Source: an uncultured Bacillota bacterium (GTDB lineage Bacteria > Bacillota_I > Bacilli_A > Erysipelotrichales > Erysipelotrichaceae). From it: 64,000 nt of DNA. Shown in pieces: positions 53,301 to 61,162 of the stretch. A program made the position numbers and the translations under genes. The DNA is taken from the NCBI GenBank assembly GCA_937919165.1, contig CALFPO010000054.1, positions 1-64,000 on the forward strand, read 5' to 3'. Below the pieces are notes generated by a model. The model had not been told where the DNA came from and ran no database searches. It was given only the letters and a program-made list of their open reading frames with translations. Each line of letters opens with the position of its first letter. Positions within the stretch are counted from its first letter, which is position 1.

Positions 53301-53311
53301 TTTGTCCTCCG

Positions 53312-53501
53312 CAAAAAAAATAAAAGGCAGCACAAGGGCGCTGATGCGCGGTACCACCTTTCTTATAACTTTTTTATTGATCCATAACGCTGAACTGCGA
53401 TTCGCTCCAAGTCTTTTTTCGATCAGTTAGCCACATTCCACTTCCACCCTTATGGAACTCTCTTTTTGGTCTTGCTGATGTACTTGTCTCTTCTCTGCGA
53501 C
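53312..53501 (-). ncRNA. T-box riboswitch controlling lysS
   Basis: On the minus strand the leader has the T-box core AAAGGTGGTACCGCG (53361-53347), whose TGG pairs with the uncharged tRNA acceptor end. A terminator follows, in which AAAGG pairs with CCTTT before TTTATTTTTTTT. Stem I lies upstream, with AAAAAAG near 53417 as a possible Lys specifier. Uncharged tRNA-Lys should favour readthrough into lysS. The specifier assignment is tentative. Confidence 0.85.
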
Positions 53502-53507
53502 AAGAAT

Positions 53508-53536
53508 ATTTTAGATTATTGTCTGCTATATATCAA
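53508..53536 (-). promoter_or_regulatory. SigA-type promoter of the lysS T-box leader
   Basis: TTGATA (53536-53531) and TAAAAT (53513-53508) separated by 17 bases on the minus strand, with the T-box leader starting just after. Confidence 0.65.
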
Positions 53537-53634
53537 GAACGATGTGGTCAAGACATGGCAATATTTTTTTGTTTTGGTTATTTCTATTTGAAAAACTTTT
53601 GTTATACAATTATTTCAAAGGAGGCTTATGTATC

Positions 53635-54093
53635 ATGGCTGAAGAAAAGAAATCATTTTTTGAAAAAATCGGTGACGCTTTAGGCGGAAAGAAGGCTGAA
53701 GAGGCTGCTGCTGCCAAGGCTGCTGAAGAAGCTGCTGCTAAGGCTGCTGCTAAGGCAAAGGAAAAGGAAGAAGTTGCAAAGAAGATGGCTGCATTGCAGG
53801 CTGCTGGCAAAGCTCAACAGGCAAAGATTGAAGACGTCGCTAAGGATGTAATCAAAGGTAAATACGGCAATGGCGAAGCTCGTAAGGAAGCATTGGAAAA
53901 GGCTGGCTACGACTATCATGAAGTACAGTCTAAGGTTAACGAACTGTTAGCTGCTTCAAAGTCAATTGATGACATCGCTAAGGAGGTTATCAAAGGCAAG
54001 TGGGGCAACGGTGCTGAACGTAAGGAAGCATTGGAAAAGGCTGGCTACGACTATCATGAAGTACAGTCTAGAGTAAACGAACTTCTTAAATAA
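53635..54093 (+). CDS. Cytoplasmic Ala/Lys/Glu-rich protein with two CW_7 repeats
   Basis: About 152 residues. Start at 53635 (AAAGGAGG, ten bases of spacing); the longer frame upstream is not supported. Residues 1-65 are a charged, alanine-rich coiled coil (KKAEEAAAAKAAEEAAAKAA). Two copies of a Cpl-7-type (CW_7) domain follow, each with AK(D/E)VIKGK(Y/W)GNG and KAGYDYHEVQS(K/R)VNELL. CW_7 domains bind cell-wall muropeptides in phage lysins and wall enzymes, yet there is no signal peptide, membrane helix or catalytic domain. It may be released on lysis, or may bind a cytoplasmic muropeptide or another ligand. Confidence 0.8.
   Translation: MAEEKKSFFEKIGDALGGKKAEEAAAAKAAEEAAAKAAAKAKEKEEVAKKMAALQAAGKAQQAKIEDVAKDVIKGKYGNGEARKEALEKAGYDYHEVQSKVNELLAASKSIDDIAKEVIKGKWGNGAERKEALEKAGYDYHEVQSRVNELLK
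53881..54070 (+). repeat. Two identical 52-bp stretches in the CW_7 repeats
   Basis: 53881-53932 and 54019-54070 are identical base for base, including third codon positions, while the rest of the repeats has diverged. This points to recent gene conversion or duplication. Confidence 0.85.
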
Positions 54094-54117
54094 TTGATTT
54101 ACTGATTTTCAAAAAAC

Positions 54118-54146
54118 AAGGCGCTGCGCAAGCAGTGCCTTTCTTT
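54118..54146. terminator. Terminator between the CW_7 and HAD genes
   Basis: Interrupted stem AAGGC-CTG/CAG-GCCTT (one mismatch), A-run on the left and CTTTTT on the right, so it can serve both directions. Confidence 0.7.
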
Positions 54147-54800
54147 TTATATCAGATTGAGTATTTCTTCTGGTTTGGAAACAAGGAAATCTGCAGATAC
54201 TGACTCCAATACCTCTTTGTTTCTGTATCCCCACAGACAGCCAACAGCCTTTATTCCGGCGTTATGTGCGGTTTTGATATCCGCTTCGCTGTCTCCGACA
54301 TATATGACCTCTTCTTTATCTAAACCCATCATCTCAATTATTTCGTTTGCAGTATATGGATCCGGCTTGTTTGGAATTCCTTCTCTTGAGCCGAATACAG
54401 CCATGAAATCTATCTCTGGAAAGTAATGCGAAATAACGGTTCTTGTCTGGTTGTTGTTCTTGTTGGAATTGACAGCCAATTTAATTCCCCTGTCCTGGAG
54501 ATTCTTCAGGATTTCCGCGATTCCTTCATAAGGCTTTGTGCTTGTCAGCAGCATCTTGCTGTAGTTTGCGTTGTATGCCTTAAGGATCTCGTCGATCTGT
54601 TCTTCGCTGAAGCCTTTTGGCAGGCTTTCGCTGACCAGCACCCTTGCTCCTCTTCCGATGTGAATCCTGACTTCTTCAATTGTCTGTTCCTTTTGTCCAT
54701 AGCTTCTAAGCGTGGTATTTAGCGCAAGCTGCAGATCGTTCAATGTATACAGCGTTGTCCCATCGAGGTCAAATATTATTCCCTTTATCATGTCTACCAT
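54147..54800 (-). CDS. HAD-family phosphatase, phosphoglycolate phosphatase-like
   Basis: About 217 residues. HAD motif I FDLDGTTLYT, a cap domain, motif II region VNSNKNNN, the motif III Lys region and motif IV VIYVGDSEADIKTAHNAG. It hydrolyses a small phosphomonoester; the phosphoglycolate phosphatase label is only a family guess. Start at 54800 or 54791 is uncertain; no good ribosome site is seen. The 5' end is divergent from the barnase gene with about 26 bases between, so their promoters overlap. Confidence 0.85.
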   Translation of the reverse strand: MVDMIKGIIFDLDGTTLYTLNDLQLALNTTLRSYGQKEQTIEEVRIHIGRGARVLVSESLPKGFSEEQIDEILKAYNANYSKMLLTSTKPYEGIAEILKNLQDRGIKLAVNSNKNNNQTRTVISHYFPEIDFMAVFGSREGIPNKPDPYTANEIIEMMGLDKEEVIYVGDSEADIKTAHNAGIKAVGCLWGYRNKEVLESVSADFLVSKPEEILNLI

Positions 54801-54826
54801 TCTACACCATAGGTTATACTAGATGT

Positions 54827-55288
54827 ATGAAGAAATTTCTGAAAACAATTCTGCTGATGCTGATTGTGGGCCTTGGTCTGTTCTATTCTTACAGGATCCT
54901 GATCGGAAGTCCCTCTGAGCAGATTGACGAAACCGAAATCAGCGAATACGGGTACTACAGTTCCAAGGAAGACGTGGCACTATACATATATACCTTTGGC
55001 AAACTGCCGCCTAACTATCTGACCAAGAACGAGGCAAAGGATAAGGGCTGGGTTGCATCCAAAGGAAACCTCTGGAAGGTGACAGATCATATGTCCATAG
55101 GCGGAGATGTATTCACCAATTATCAAGGATGTCTTCCTAAGAAGAAGGGCAGAAAGTACTATGAATGCGACATAGATTATTCAGGCGGAAAAAGAAACGC
55201 CAAACGGCTCGTCTATTCAAACGACGGTCTGATCTACTATACAGACGATCATTATGAAACCTTTGAATTGCTATACGGAGAAGAATGA
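54827..55288 (+). CDS. Barnase-type ribonuclease with N-terminal membrane segment
   Basis: 153 residues. Residues ~6-26 are hydrophobic (signal or anchor). The RNase domain matches Bacillus barnase in spacing: Glu113, Arg123, Arg127 and His142 correspond to barnase E73, R83, R87 and H102 with a constant offset of 40, within GGDVFTNYQG, YYECDIDYSGGKRNAKRLVYS and YTDDHYETF. Two Cys (102 and 114) could form a disulfide. It would cleave RNA outside the cell or in the envelope. TATACT ends six bases before the ATG with no ribosome site. The barstar gene overlaps its stop. Confidence 0.9.
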   Translation: MKKFLKTILLMLIVGLGLFYSYRILIGSPSEQIDETEISEYGYYSSKEDVALYIYTFGKLPPNYLTKNEAKDKGWVASKGNLWKVTDHMSIGGDVFTNYQGCLPKKKGRKYYECDIDYSGGKRNAKRLVYSNDGLIYYTDDHYETFELLYGEE

Positions 55289-55551
55289 TGAATACGGTAT
55301 ATATTGATGTGGCAATCCTGAACACCAGGAAGCATGAATATCTAAAAGAGACACTGAACTTTCCTGATTACTACGGAAACAATTTTGATGCGCTCTATGA
55401 TTGTCTAAGCGAGCTTGATGACGCTGTTGTCAGATTCATGCACGTCAACAAGGCAAACGAATTCTCGATAAGGACGATTCTGATCTTCGACGACGTGAAA
55501 GACGAATATAGGAATCTCACATTGGAATTTCCAACCATTGACGAAGAATAG
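55285..55551 (+). CDS. Barstar-family barnase inhibitor
   Basis: 88 residues. NFPDYYGNNFDALYDCLSEL is the barstar signature; the Asp in FDALYD corresponds to the inhibitory Asp39 region of barstar. It binds the barnase active site in the cytoplasm and protects the producer before export. ATGA overlap with the RNase gene ensures paired synthesis; GGAG lies upstream. The pair is followed by a strong terminator. Confidence 0.9.
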   Translation: MMNTVYIDVAILNTRKHEYLKETLNFPDYYGNNFDALYDCLSELDDAVVRFMHVNKANEFSIRTILIFDDVKDEYRNLTLEFPTIDEE

Positions 55552-55576
55552 TTTCTCGTTGCGTTATGTTCAAAAC

Positions 55577-55600
55577 AAAGTCGGCTCATTAGCCGACTTT
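55577..55600. terminator. Bidirectional terminator after barstar
   Basis: Perfect 10-bp stem AAAGTCGGCT/AGCCGACTTT with a four-base loop, T-run on both sides. Confidence 0.9.
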
Positions 55601-55607
55601 TTGTTGT

Positions 55608-56276
55608 CTAGATTGCTTCGATCTTTGTGACGATGTTGTTGCCGTCCTTGTATATGCTGTTTGCAGGAATGATGCCACGGACGCTTGATAACGGATAGAT
55701 GACCGAATTCTTTCCGACGATTGTGCCTGGATTGAGCACCGAGTTGCATCCTACCTCAACATAGTCGCCAACCATTGCGCCAAACTTTCTGATGCCCGTT
55801 TCGTAATCTTCCTCTTCGTCATGGACAACAATGTTTCTCTTGTCGGACTTGAAGTTTGAAGTGATTGCTCCTGCGCCAAGATGTGACTTGTATCCCATGA
55901 TCGAGTCGCCCACATAGTTGAAGTGAGGTATCTGTGTACCGTCAAAGATAATGGCGTTCTTGATTTCACAGGAGTTGCCGATCACACAATTCTCGCCAAT
56001 CAAAACCGATCCTCTTATGAAGGCACAGTGCTTTATTTCGCTCTTTGGGCCGATGATTGTCGGTCCGGAAATGCTTGCGCTGCCATAGACGGATGCGGTG
56101 TTATGAATCCACACGTTGGTCTTTATCTGGGTATATTGGCTTTTGTCGAGATTCTTTCCTAGCTCAATAACAAGGTCTCCGATTCCTGCCAGAGCTTCCC
56201 ATGGATAGTCCACTCTCTCCAGATATTCCTTTGCCATTGTATGCTTCAAATCAAATAATTCTTCTATCTTGTACAT
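55608..56276 (-). CDS. Left-handed beta-helix acyl/nucleotidyl-transferase-like protein
   Basis: 222 residues. From residue ~55 on it has hexapeptide repeats (SVYGSASISGPTIIGPKSEI, VLIGENCVIGNSCEI, HLGAGAITSNF), typical of LbetaH proteins such as the GlmU C-terminal domain. The segment NFKSDKRNIVVHDEE resembles the GlmU acetyltransferase region. No N-terminal pyrophosphorylase domain is present. Acceptor unknown, perhaps an amino-sugar nucleotide. Ribosome site AGGGGAA. Ten bases follow the Nudix gene. Confidence 0.8.
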   Translation of the reverse strand: MYKIEELFDLKHTMAKEYLERVDYPWEALAGIGDLVIELGKNLDKSQYTQIKTNVWIHNTASVYGSASISGPTIIGPKSEIKHCAFIRGSVLIGENCVIGNSCEIKNAIIFDGTQIPHFNYVGDSIMGYKSHLGAGAITSNFKSDKRNIVVHDEEEDYETGIRKFGAMVGDYVEVGCNSVLNPGTIVGKNSVIYPLSSVRGIIPANSIYKDGNNIVTKIEAI

Positions 56277-56286
56277 TTGTTCCCCT

Positions 56287-56739
56287 TTACACGATTTTGC
56301 TCAACCATTTGTTGTTTTTCTCGTAATAGATGATTTCACTAAGCTCATCGCTTTCCATAACCTTAAGTATCCTTTTCAGATCAAGCGATAGCTTGTGTTT
56401 GTTCAGGTCTTCTCTTTTGATCCAGAAGGCTTTTCCTTCCGATGAAGACTTCAGCTTTCCCGAGAATTTATCCGTCTTATAGTATAACATCAAGTATCTG
56501 TCCTCATCTTTTGTTTTGAATTCCTCGATGCCACACAGAATCGGTTTCTTTATCGTCAAGCCGGTTTCTTCCTTGACTTCTCTGATGACTGATGTGTTGA
56601 AATCTTCGTTTTTTTCGACGTGTCCGCCAGGGAATGTAAGACCAGGCCAGTCTTTCTTTTTTCTATCGATCACAAGAATTTCGTTGTCTTTATATATAAG
56701 ACAGATATTGGTAAGTATGCATCTTTCTGTTCTTTTCAT
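56287..56739 (-). CDS. Nudix hydrolase (MutT-like)
   Basis: About 150 residues from the ATG at 56739. The Nudix box GGHVEKNEDFNTSVIREVKE followed by ETGL is complete (Gx5Ex7REVxEETGL), after TERCILTNICLIYKDNEILV. It would hydrolyse a nucleoside diphosphate derivative. TATAAT lies 13 bases upstream, and no ribosome site is apparent; a longer ATG frame to 56775 overlaps that promoter. Located next to oriC, transcribed away from it. Confidence 0.85.
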   Translation of the reverse strand: MKRTERCILTNICLIYKDNEILVIDRKKKDWPGLTFPGGHVEKNEDFNTSVIREVKEETGLTIKKPILCGIEEFKTKDEDRYLMLYYKTDKFSGKLKSSSEGKAFWIKREDLNKHKLSLDLKRILKVMESDELSEIIYYEKNNKWLSKIV

Positions 56740-56821
56740 GTTGATAATGATAATTATACTATCATGTATGTCCATTTAAATAGGGATATATTGTTCATGT
56801 TGTTTGAATATGTTTGTACAA

Positions 56822-57165
56822 TTCCGTAATTATCCACATCCACTTTTTAGGATTTATCAACATTATGTGGAAAAGTGTACTTATGTGTCTGATATTGGAA
56901 AATGGGCATTTTGTTGCCGCACTTTTCCACATTTGGGTGTGGAAACCGGCTTTTTATGCACATTTTTCCACTGTTGATAGTTTTGTGGATAATGTTTCCA
57001 CCAGTTTTCCACTTTCAAAAGATGTGGATAAATGTGGAAAACTCACTTATGTTCAGTAAAATAGGCATTTTTTGAACAAAATCAATGTGGAATGTGGAAA
57101 ACTCATGAAAAAATCTTGTAGAAATGTGGAAAACTAGTGTTATTATTGTCTTACTTAGGATGTAC
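56822..57165. other. Chromosomal replication origin oriC, main DnaA-box array
   Basis: The gap between the Nudix gene and dnaA (56740-57170) is filled with DnaA boxes: exact TTATCCACA at 56830-56838 and in reverse (TGTGGATAA) at 56985-56993 and 57023-57031, plus about ten near matches of the TTTTCCACA/TGTGGAAAA type on both strands. It lies directly upstream of dnaA, as in most Firmicutes origins. Confidence 0.93.
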
Positions 57166-57170
57166 TAGCT

Positions 57171-58514
57171 ATGACTACTTTTGATTTTTATTACCGTGAA
57201 ACATGGAACAAGACACTTGAAAACATCGTCAAATCCGGACAGGTAAGCGAGTCGCAGATTCCTTACTATTCTTCTAAACTTGTTTCATTAGATGATACTT
57301 CCGCAACTGTTTATGTTGACACTTTTATCAACTATTCCATTATGTCCGACAACAAGGAACTCATAGAGAGTTGCCTTGAAGAGGTAATTGGGAAGAGGGT
57401 AAAGGTCAATATATATCGTGAAAACGAGGTTCCTGAAGGCACAAATGACCTTCCAACATCCATTTTCAATGATTTTTTTCCGCGTCAGATTGATCCAAAT
57501 CAGACTTTTACCAATTTTGTGGTAGGAAGATCCAATGCCCAGGCTCATCTTTCAGCCATGACGTGTGCATCTAACCTTGGTCTTGTATACAATCCGCTTT
57601 TCATATATGGCAATTCTGGACTCGGAAAGACTCATCTTCTGAATGCAGTAGGCAATCAGGTAAAGATTCTTTATCCAAACAAGAAGATTGGTTTCATTAG
57701 TGGTCTGGAATTTGTTGAAGGCGTCCACAAAGCTGATGTAGAGAAAAAATATGATGAGTTCAAGGAAGTCTTTCATAGTTTGGATGTTCTTCTTGTTGAC
57801 GATATTCAATTTATTGCCGGAAAACCAAAGACTCACGAGATGTTCTTTACGGTCTTTAATGATCTTGTTAGTAACAAGAAACAGATCTTTATTACCTGCG
57901 ATCGCACCCCTAGTGAAATTAAAGGTCTTGAGGAACGCATCATTTCCCGTTTCAATCAAGGTTTGACTGTCAATATTGAAGCTCCTGAATATGAGACCTC
58001 CATCAATATTCTTAAGATGGAAATTGAAAACAGTGCCAATCCTAACTCAATCATTGTTGATGAAGACGTATATAATTTCTTGGCTACAAACTGTTCACAT
58101 GATGTCAGGGAACTAAAGGGTGCCGTTAATCGTCTGTTGTTCTATTCAATCGAATTTTCTAATGAAGATCACATCTCCTTAAAGCTCGCAATTGAGGCTT
58201 TTAAGGATCAGATAAAGGTATCAACCAACGAATTGTCTATCTCTACGGTACGAAAGGCGGTATGTGACTATTACAACCTCACTAAGCAACAGATCACATC
58301 CGCCACTCGTACCAAGAATATAGCCAATGCTAGACACATTGCTATGTATCTGTGTCGCAAACTGCTTGATGCCCCATATAAGGAAATCGGTGACGAGTTC
58401 GGAAAAAGAGATCATACAACCGTAATGAGTGCCTGTGAAAGGGTAGAAAAGCTGATCAAGACCAATCCTATGTATCTTAAGGCAATAAATGAGATAGAGA
58501 GCCAACTCAAATAA
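57171..58514 (+). CDS. dnaA: Chromosomal replication initiator DnaA
   Basis: 447 residues. Domain I is at the N-terminus, then the AAA+ core with NFVVGRSNAQAHLSAM, Walker A YGNSGLGKTHLL, Walker B LLVDDIQFIAGK and the ERIISRF segment. Domain IV has YKEIGDEFGKRDHTTVMSACERV, the DNA-binding signature. It binds DnaA boxes at the adjacent oriC and opens the origin. It is first in the dnaA-dnaN transcript region; 139 bases with more boxes separate it from dnaN. The ribosome site is modest (TTAGGA). Confidence 0.98.
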   Translation: MTTFDFYYRETWNKTLENIVKSGQVSESQIPYYSSKLVSLDDTSATVYVDTFINYSIMSDNKELIESCLEEVIGKRVKVNIYRENEVPEGTNDLPTSIFNDFFPRQIDPNQTFTNFVVGRSNAQAHLSAMTCASNLGLVYNPLFIYGNSGLGKTHLLNAVGNQVKILYPNKKIGFISGLEFVEGVHKADVEKKYDEFKEVFHSLDVLLVDDIQFIAGKPKTHEMFFTVFNDLVSNKKQIFITCDRTPSEIKGLEERIISRFNQGLTVNIEAPEYETSINILKMEIENSANPNSIIVDEDVYNFLATNCSHDVRELKGAVNRLLFYSIEFSNEDHISLKLAIEAFKDQIKVSTNELSISTVRKAVCDYYNLTKQQITSATRTKNIANARHIAMYLCRKLLDAPYKEIGDEFGKRDHTTVMSACERVEKLIKTNPMYLKAINEIESQLK

Positions 58515-58605
58515 TCCACATTCATCAACTTTATTGTCCATAGCAAAAATGTTAAAATTATATTGTATTTAAAGGCTTTTCTGTAGTTTTCCACATTTTT
58601 CCACA
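58512..58605. other. Second DnaA-box cluster between dnaA and dnaN
   Basis: TAATCCACA (58512-58520) and TTTTCCACA at 58587-58595 and 58597-58605. Together with the array upstream of dnaA this gives a split origin like that of Bacillus. Confidence 0.6.
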
Positions 58606-58652
58606 AACTAATAATAGTAACTTAAGAATTATTAATATAAAGGAGTCACACT

Positions 58653-59771
58653 ATGAATTTCAAAATTTCAAAGAAAGAATTTCTTGATGCCTTAACTCTT
58701 TCAACAAGAGCTGTTTCATCTACTACACCACTTCCATCCTTAGCTGGCATCAAGATTATTGTTACAAAGGAATCATTGATACTCATATCTTCTGATTCCA
58801 ACATTTCTATTAAGACAGCCATCAACAATAATGATAAGAATGCATTAATCATTGTTGAAGAAGGCGAGATAGTTATTGATGCAAGATATCTTCTTGAGAT
58901 TGTCAGAAGAATTGACAGTGATTTCATCAGTGTAGAAACAATTGATGGAACATTGACCAAAATATATGGAGACAAATCTGAATATAAGATCAATGGCATC
59001 AAAGCCAGTGAATATCCAGAAATCAATTTCAAAGTTAGTGAAGATACAGTCTTTAAGCTAGAAACTACACTTTTCAATCAAATCATAGATGAAACTGCAT
59101 TCGCATGTTCAGATAAGGAAACCAGGCCGGTTCTGACAGGAGTCAATTTCAGAGCGGAGGATGGCAAACTGTTTGTCAACGCTACAGATTCGTATCGTCT
59201 GGCTTCAAAGAACATCACTCTTGATACTCCTTTGAATTTTAATATCACCATTCCTGCCAAATATCTCAATGAGATATATCATTCAATCTCTACCGAGAAA
59301 GAAATCACCATTGCGATTGATGCCCAAAAGATATCATTCCTGTTTGGCAACACTATAATTGATACACGACTACTTGATGATGCTTTCCCAGATACATCAA
59401 GGCTTGTTCCTAATTCTTTTCCACAGGTACTTGTCGTGAATTCAAGAGAACTGATAAATGCGATAGATCGTACTTCGTTCATTAAGTCTGACGGAAAGAA
59501 CACCGTAAAGTTTGTAATTAATGAGAATAAGATTGACATCACTTCATCAAATCAGATTGGTTCATCATTTGAACAGATCAATGTCGTATCTTATGAAGGA
59601 AATCCTTTAGAGATATCATGTTCTGGAAAATATCTTCAGGATGCCATCAAGGCTATTGGCAGCGATAATGTTACCATCAGATTTTCTGGTGAACTTAAGC
59701 CAATGATTGTCCAAAATGGTGATGACAATACTCTGATACAACTAATTTCACCTGTCAGAACTTATCACTAA
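58653..59771 (+). CDS. dnaN: DNA polymerase III beta subunit (sliding clamp)
   Basis: 372 residues, three repeated clamp domains (first: NFKISKKEFLDALTLSTRAVSS, PLPSLAGIKI; second: FACSDKETRPVLTGVNFRAEDG; C-terminus IQLISPVRTYH). Ring-shaped clamp that holds the polymerase on DNA. Ribosome site AAAGGAG. It follows dnaA and is closed by a terminator, so the S4-recF-gyrB-gyrA group has its own promoter. Confidence 0.97.
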   Translation: MNFKISKKEFLDALTLSTRAVSSTTPLPSLAGIKIIVTKESLILISSDSNISIKTAINNNDKNALIIVEEGEIVIDARYLLEIVRRIDSDFISVETIDGTLTKIYGDKSEYKINGIKASEYPEINFKVSEDTVFKLETTLFNQIIDETAFACSDKETRPVLTGVNFRAEDGKLFVNATDSYRLASKNITLDTPLNFNITIPAKYLNEIYHSISTEKEITIAIDAQKISFLFGNTIIDTRLLDDAFPDTSRLVPNSFPQVLVVNSRELINAIDRTSFIKSDGKNTVKFVINENKIDITSSNQIGSSFEQINVVSYEGNPLEISCSGKYLQDAIKAIGSDNVTIRFSGELKPMIVQNGDDNTLIQLISPVRTYH

Positions 59772-59797
59772 AAAGGCAAAATCTAATATAAGCCAAG

Positions 59798-59822
59798 AAA
59801 AAGTCCAAATTTAGGGCTTTTT
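59798..59822 (+). terminator. Terminator after dnaN
   Basis: Stem AAAAAGTCC/GGGCTTTTT with one G-T pair and a seven-base loop, ending in T5. Confidence 0.65.
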
Positions 59823-59889
59823 AATTTTATAGAGGTGTTATACATAAAAATGATAAGACTACAGAATGACAAGATAAGACCATAAATGC

Positions 59890-59895
59890 TATAAT
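59890..59895 (+). promoter_or_regulatory. -10 element of the S4-recF-gyrB-gyrA operon
   Basis: TATAAT with ATGACA 18 bases upstream. The ATG at 59904 begins only eight bases later and has no ribosome site. Confidence 0.5.
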
Positions 59896-59903
59896 TTATA
59901 CGT

Positions 59904-60119
59904 ATGGCAATGATAAAAGAGATTAATATTAGGGACGAATTCGTAACGCTTGGACAGTTTCTAAAAATAGCTGATTTGATTTCTACAGGTGGGGAAGCTA
60001 AAATTTTTCTTCTAAACAGCAAAATAATCATCAATGGTGAAGAAGACAACAGAAGAGGAAGAAAACTCTACAGTGGTGATCTGATTGAAATTGACCAGAA
60101 GACATATAAAATATGTTGA
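59904..60119 (+). CDS. S4-domain RNA-binding protein YaaA-like
   Basis: 71 residues, a single S4 domain (EFVTLGQFLKIADLISTGGEAK, ING..EDNRRGRKLYSGDLIEI). In Firmicutes this small gene usually stands between dnaN and recF (yaaA/RlbA). Its RNA target is unknown. It overlaps the recF start by seven bases. ATG at 59904 or 59910; with TATAAT so close, the message is probably leaderless or nearly so. Confidence 0.9.
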   Translation: MAMIKEINIRDEFVTLGQFLKIADLISTGGEAKIFLLNSKIIINGEEDNRRGRKLYSGDLIEIDQKTYKIC

Positions 60120-61162
60120 TCAGGTCCATCAAACTTAACAACTATCGCAATTATTGCCAGTACCAGACAGACTTTTCAAATAATCTTAATATAATCATTG
60201 GAAAAAACGGCATCGGAAAGACCAATATTCTTGAAAGCATAATTGTTGTTTCAAATGCCAAATCATATAGAACAAACGAAGACAAAAATCTGATCAAGAA
60301 AGATGAAGACTATCTGAAGATAGAACTTGAAACAGAAGAAGATACATATAAGGTAGTAATAAACCCCAAAAGCAAGTCTTTATATATAAATGACAATTTG
60401 GTAAGACGTACGTCTGATTTCATAGGAAAGTTTAATGCTATCCTTTTTAAGCCTGGAGATCTAGAACTATTTACTCAATCACCATCAGAAAGAAGAAAAC
60501 TGATTGATATGGAAATAGGAAAGATTTCCAGCAACTATCTTAGGAATCTGATCAAATACAATTCCTTATTGAAAGACAAAAATAGATTGCTGAAGGAATT
60601 AGAAACAGATAATGTGCTGCTATCGGTCATTGAAGAATCGATGTGTCCACCAATAAAGGTCATAATAGAGGAACGCGAGAGATTCTTTGAGACAATCAAT
60701 AGATATCTTTCAGACATCTATAATCAGATATCAAAAGAAAAAAATGACATCAGAATTATCTATAAAAAATGCTGCGAGGTGGATGAAATAGTTGATGCCA
60801 TGCAGAAAGCCAAGGAAAAGGACCAATATTATCACTACACGACCTTCGGGCCACATCATGATGACTACTATTTCATGATGGGAGACTATGAACTCAACAA
60901 CATTGCATCTCAAGGACAAAAGAGAATGACAATGATTGCCTTCAAGTTTGCCCTGATCAAATATATTAAGGATCAGACAGGAGAGATTCCGGTAGTGCTG
61001 CTGGATGATATTCTATCTGAATTGGATAGAGACAATCAGGAGAGACTTCTGAGAATCATTCCGAAGAATATACAGACTATAATTACAAACACAGATATCG
61101 ATAATCTGAATATCAATACTGAATATAAGTTGATAAAGCTAAAGGAGGAACAAAATGTCTAA
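60113..61162 (+). CDS. recF: DNA replication and repair protein RecF
   Basis: 349 residues. Walker A IIGKNGIGKTNILES, signature region NNIASQGQKRMTMIAFKFALI and Walker B VVLLDDILSELD are all present. RecF loads RecA at single-strand gaps with RecO and RecR. The start overlaps the S4 gene and the end overlaps gyrB by eight bases. Confidence 0.97.
   Translation: MLIRSIKLNNYRNYCQYQTDFSNNLNIIIGKNGIGKTNILESIIVVSNAKSYRTNEDKNLIKKDEDYLKIELETEEDTYKVVINPKSKSLYINDNLVRRTSDFIGKFNAILFKPGDLELFTQSPSERRKLIDMEIGKISSNYLRNLIKYNSLLKDKNRLLKELETDNVLLSVIEESMCPPIKVIIEERERFFETINRYLSDIYNQISKEKNDIRIIYKKCCEVDEIVDAMQKAKEKDQYYHYTTFGPHHDDYYFMMGDYELNNIASQGQKRMTMIAFKFALIKYIKDQTGEIPVVLLDDILSELDRDNQERLLRIIPKNIQTIITNTDIDNLNINTEYKLIKLKEEQNV

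Noticed and set aside
53300..53357. Longer N-terminus for lysS
   Set aside because: The upstream ATG lies in the T-box terminator; the ATG at 53300 has GGAGGA in place.
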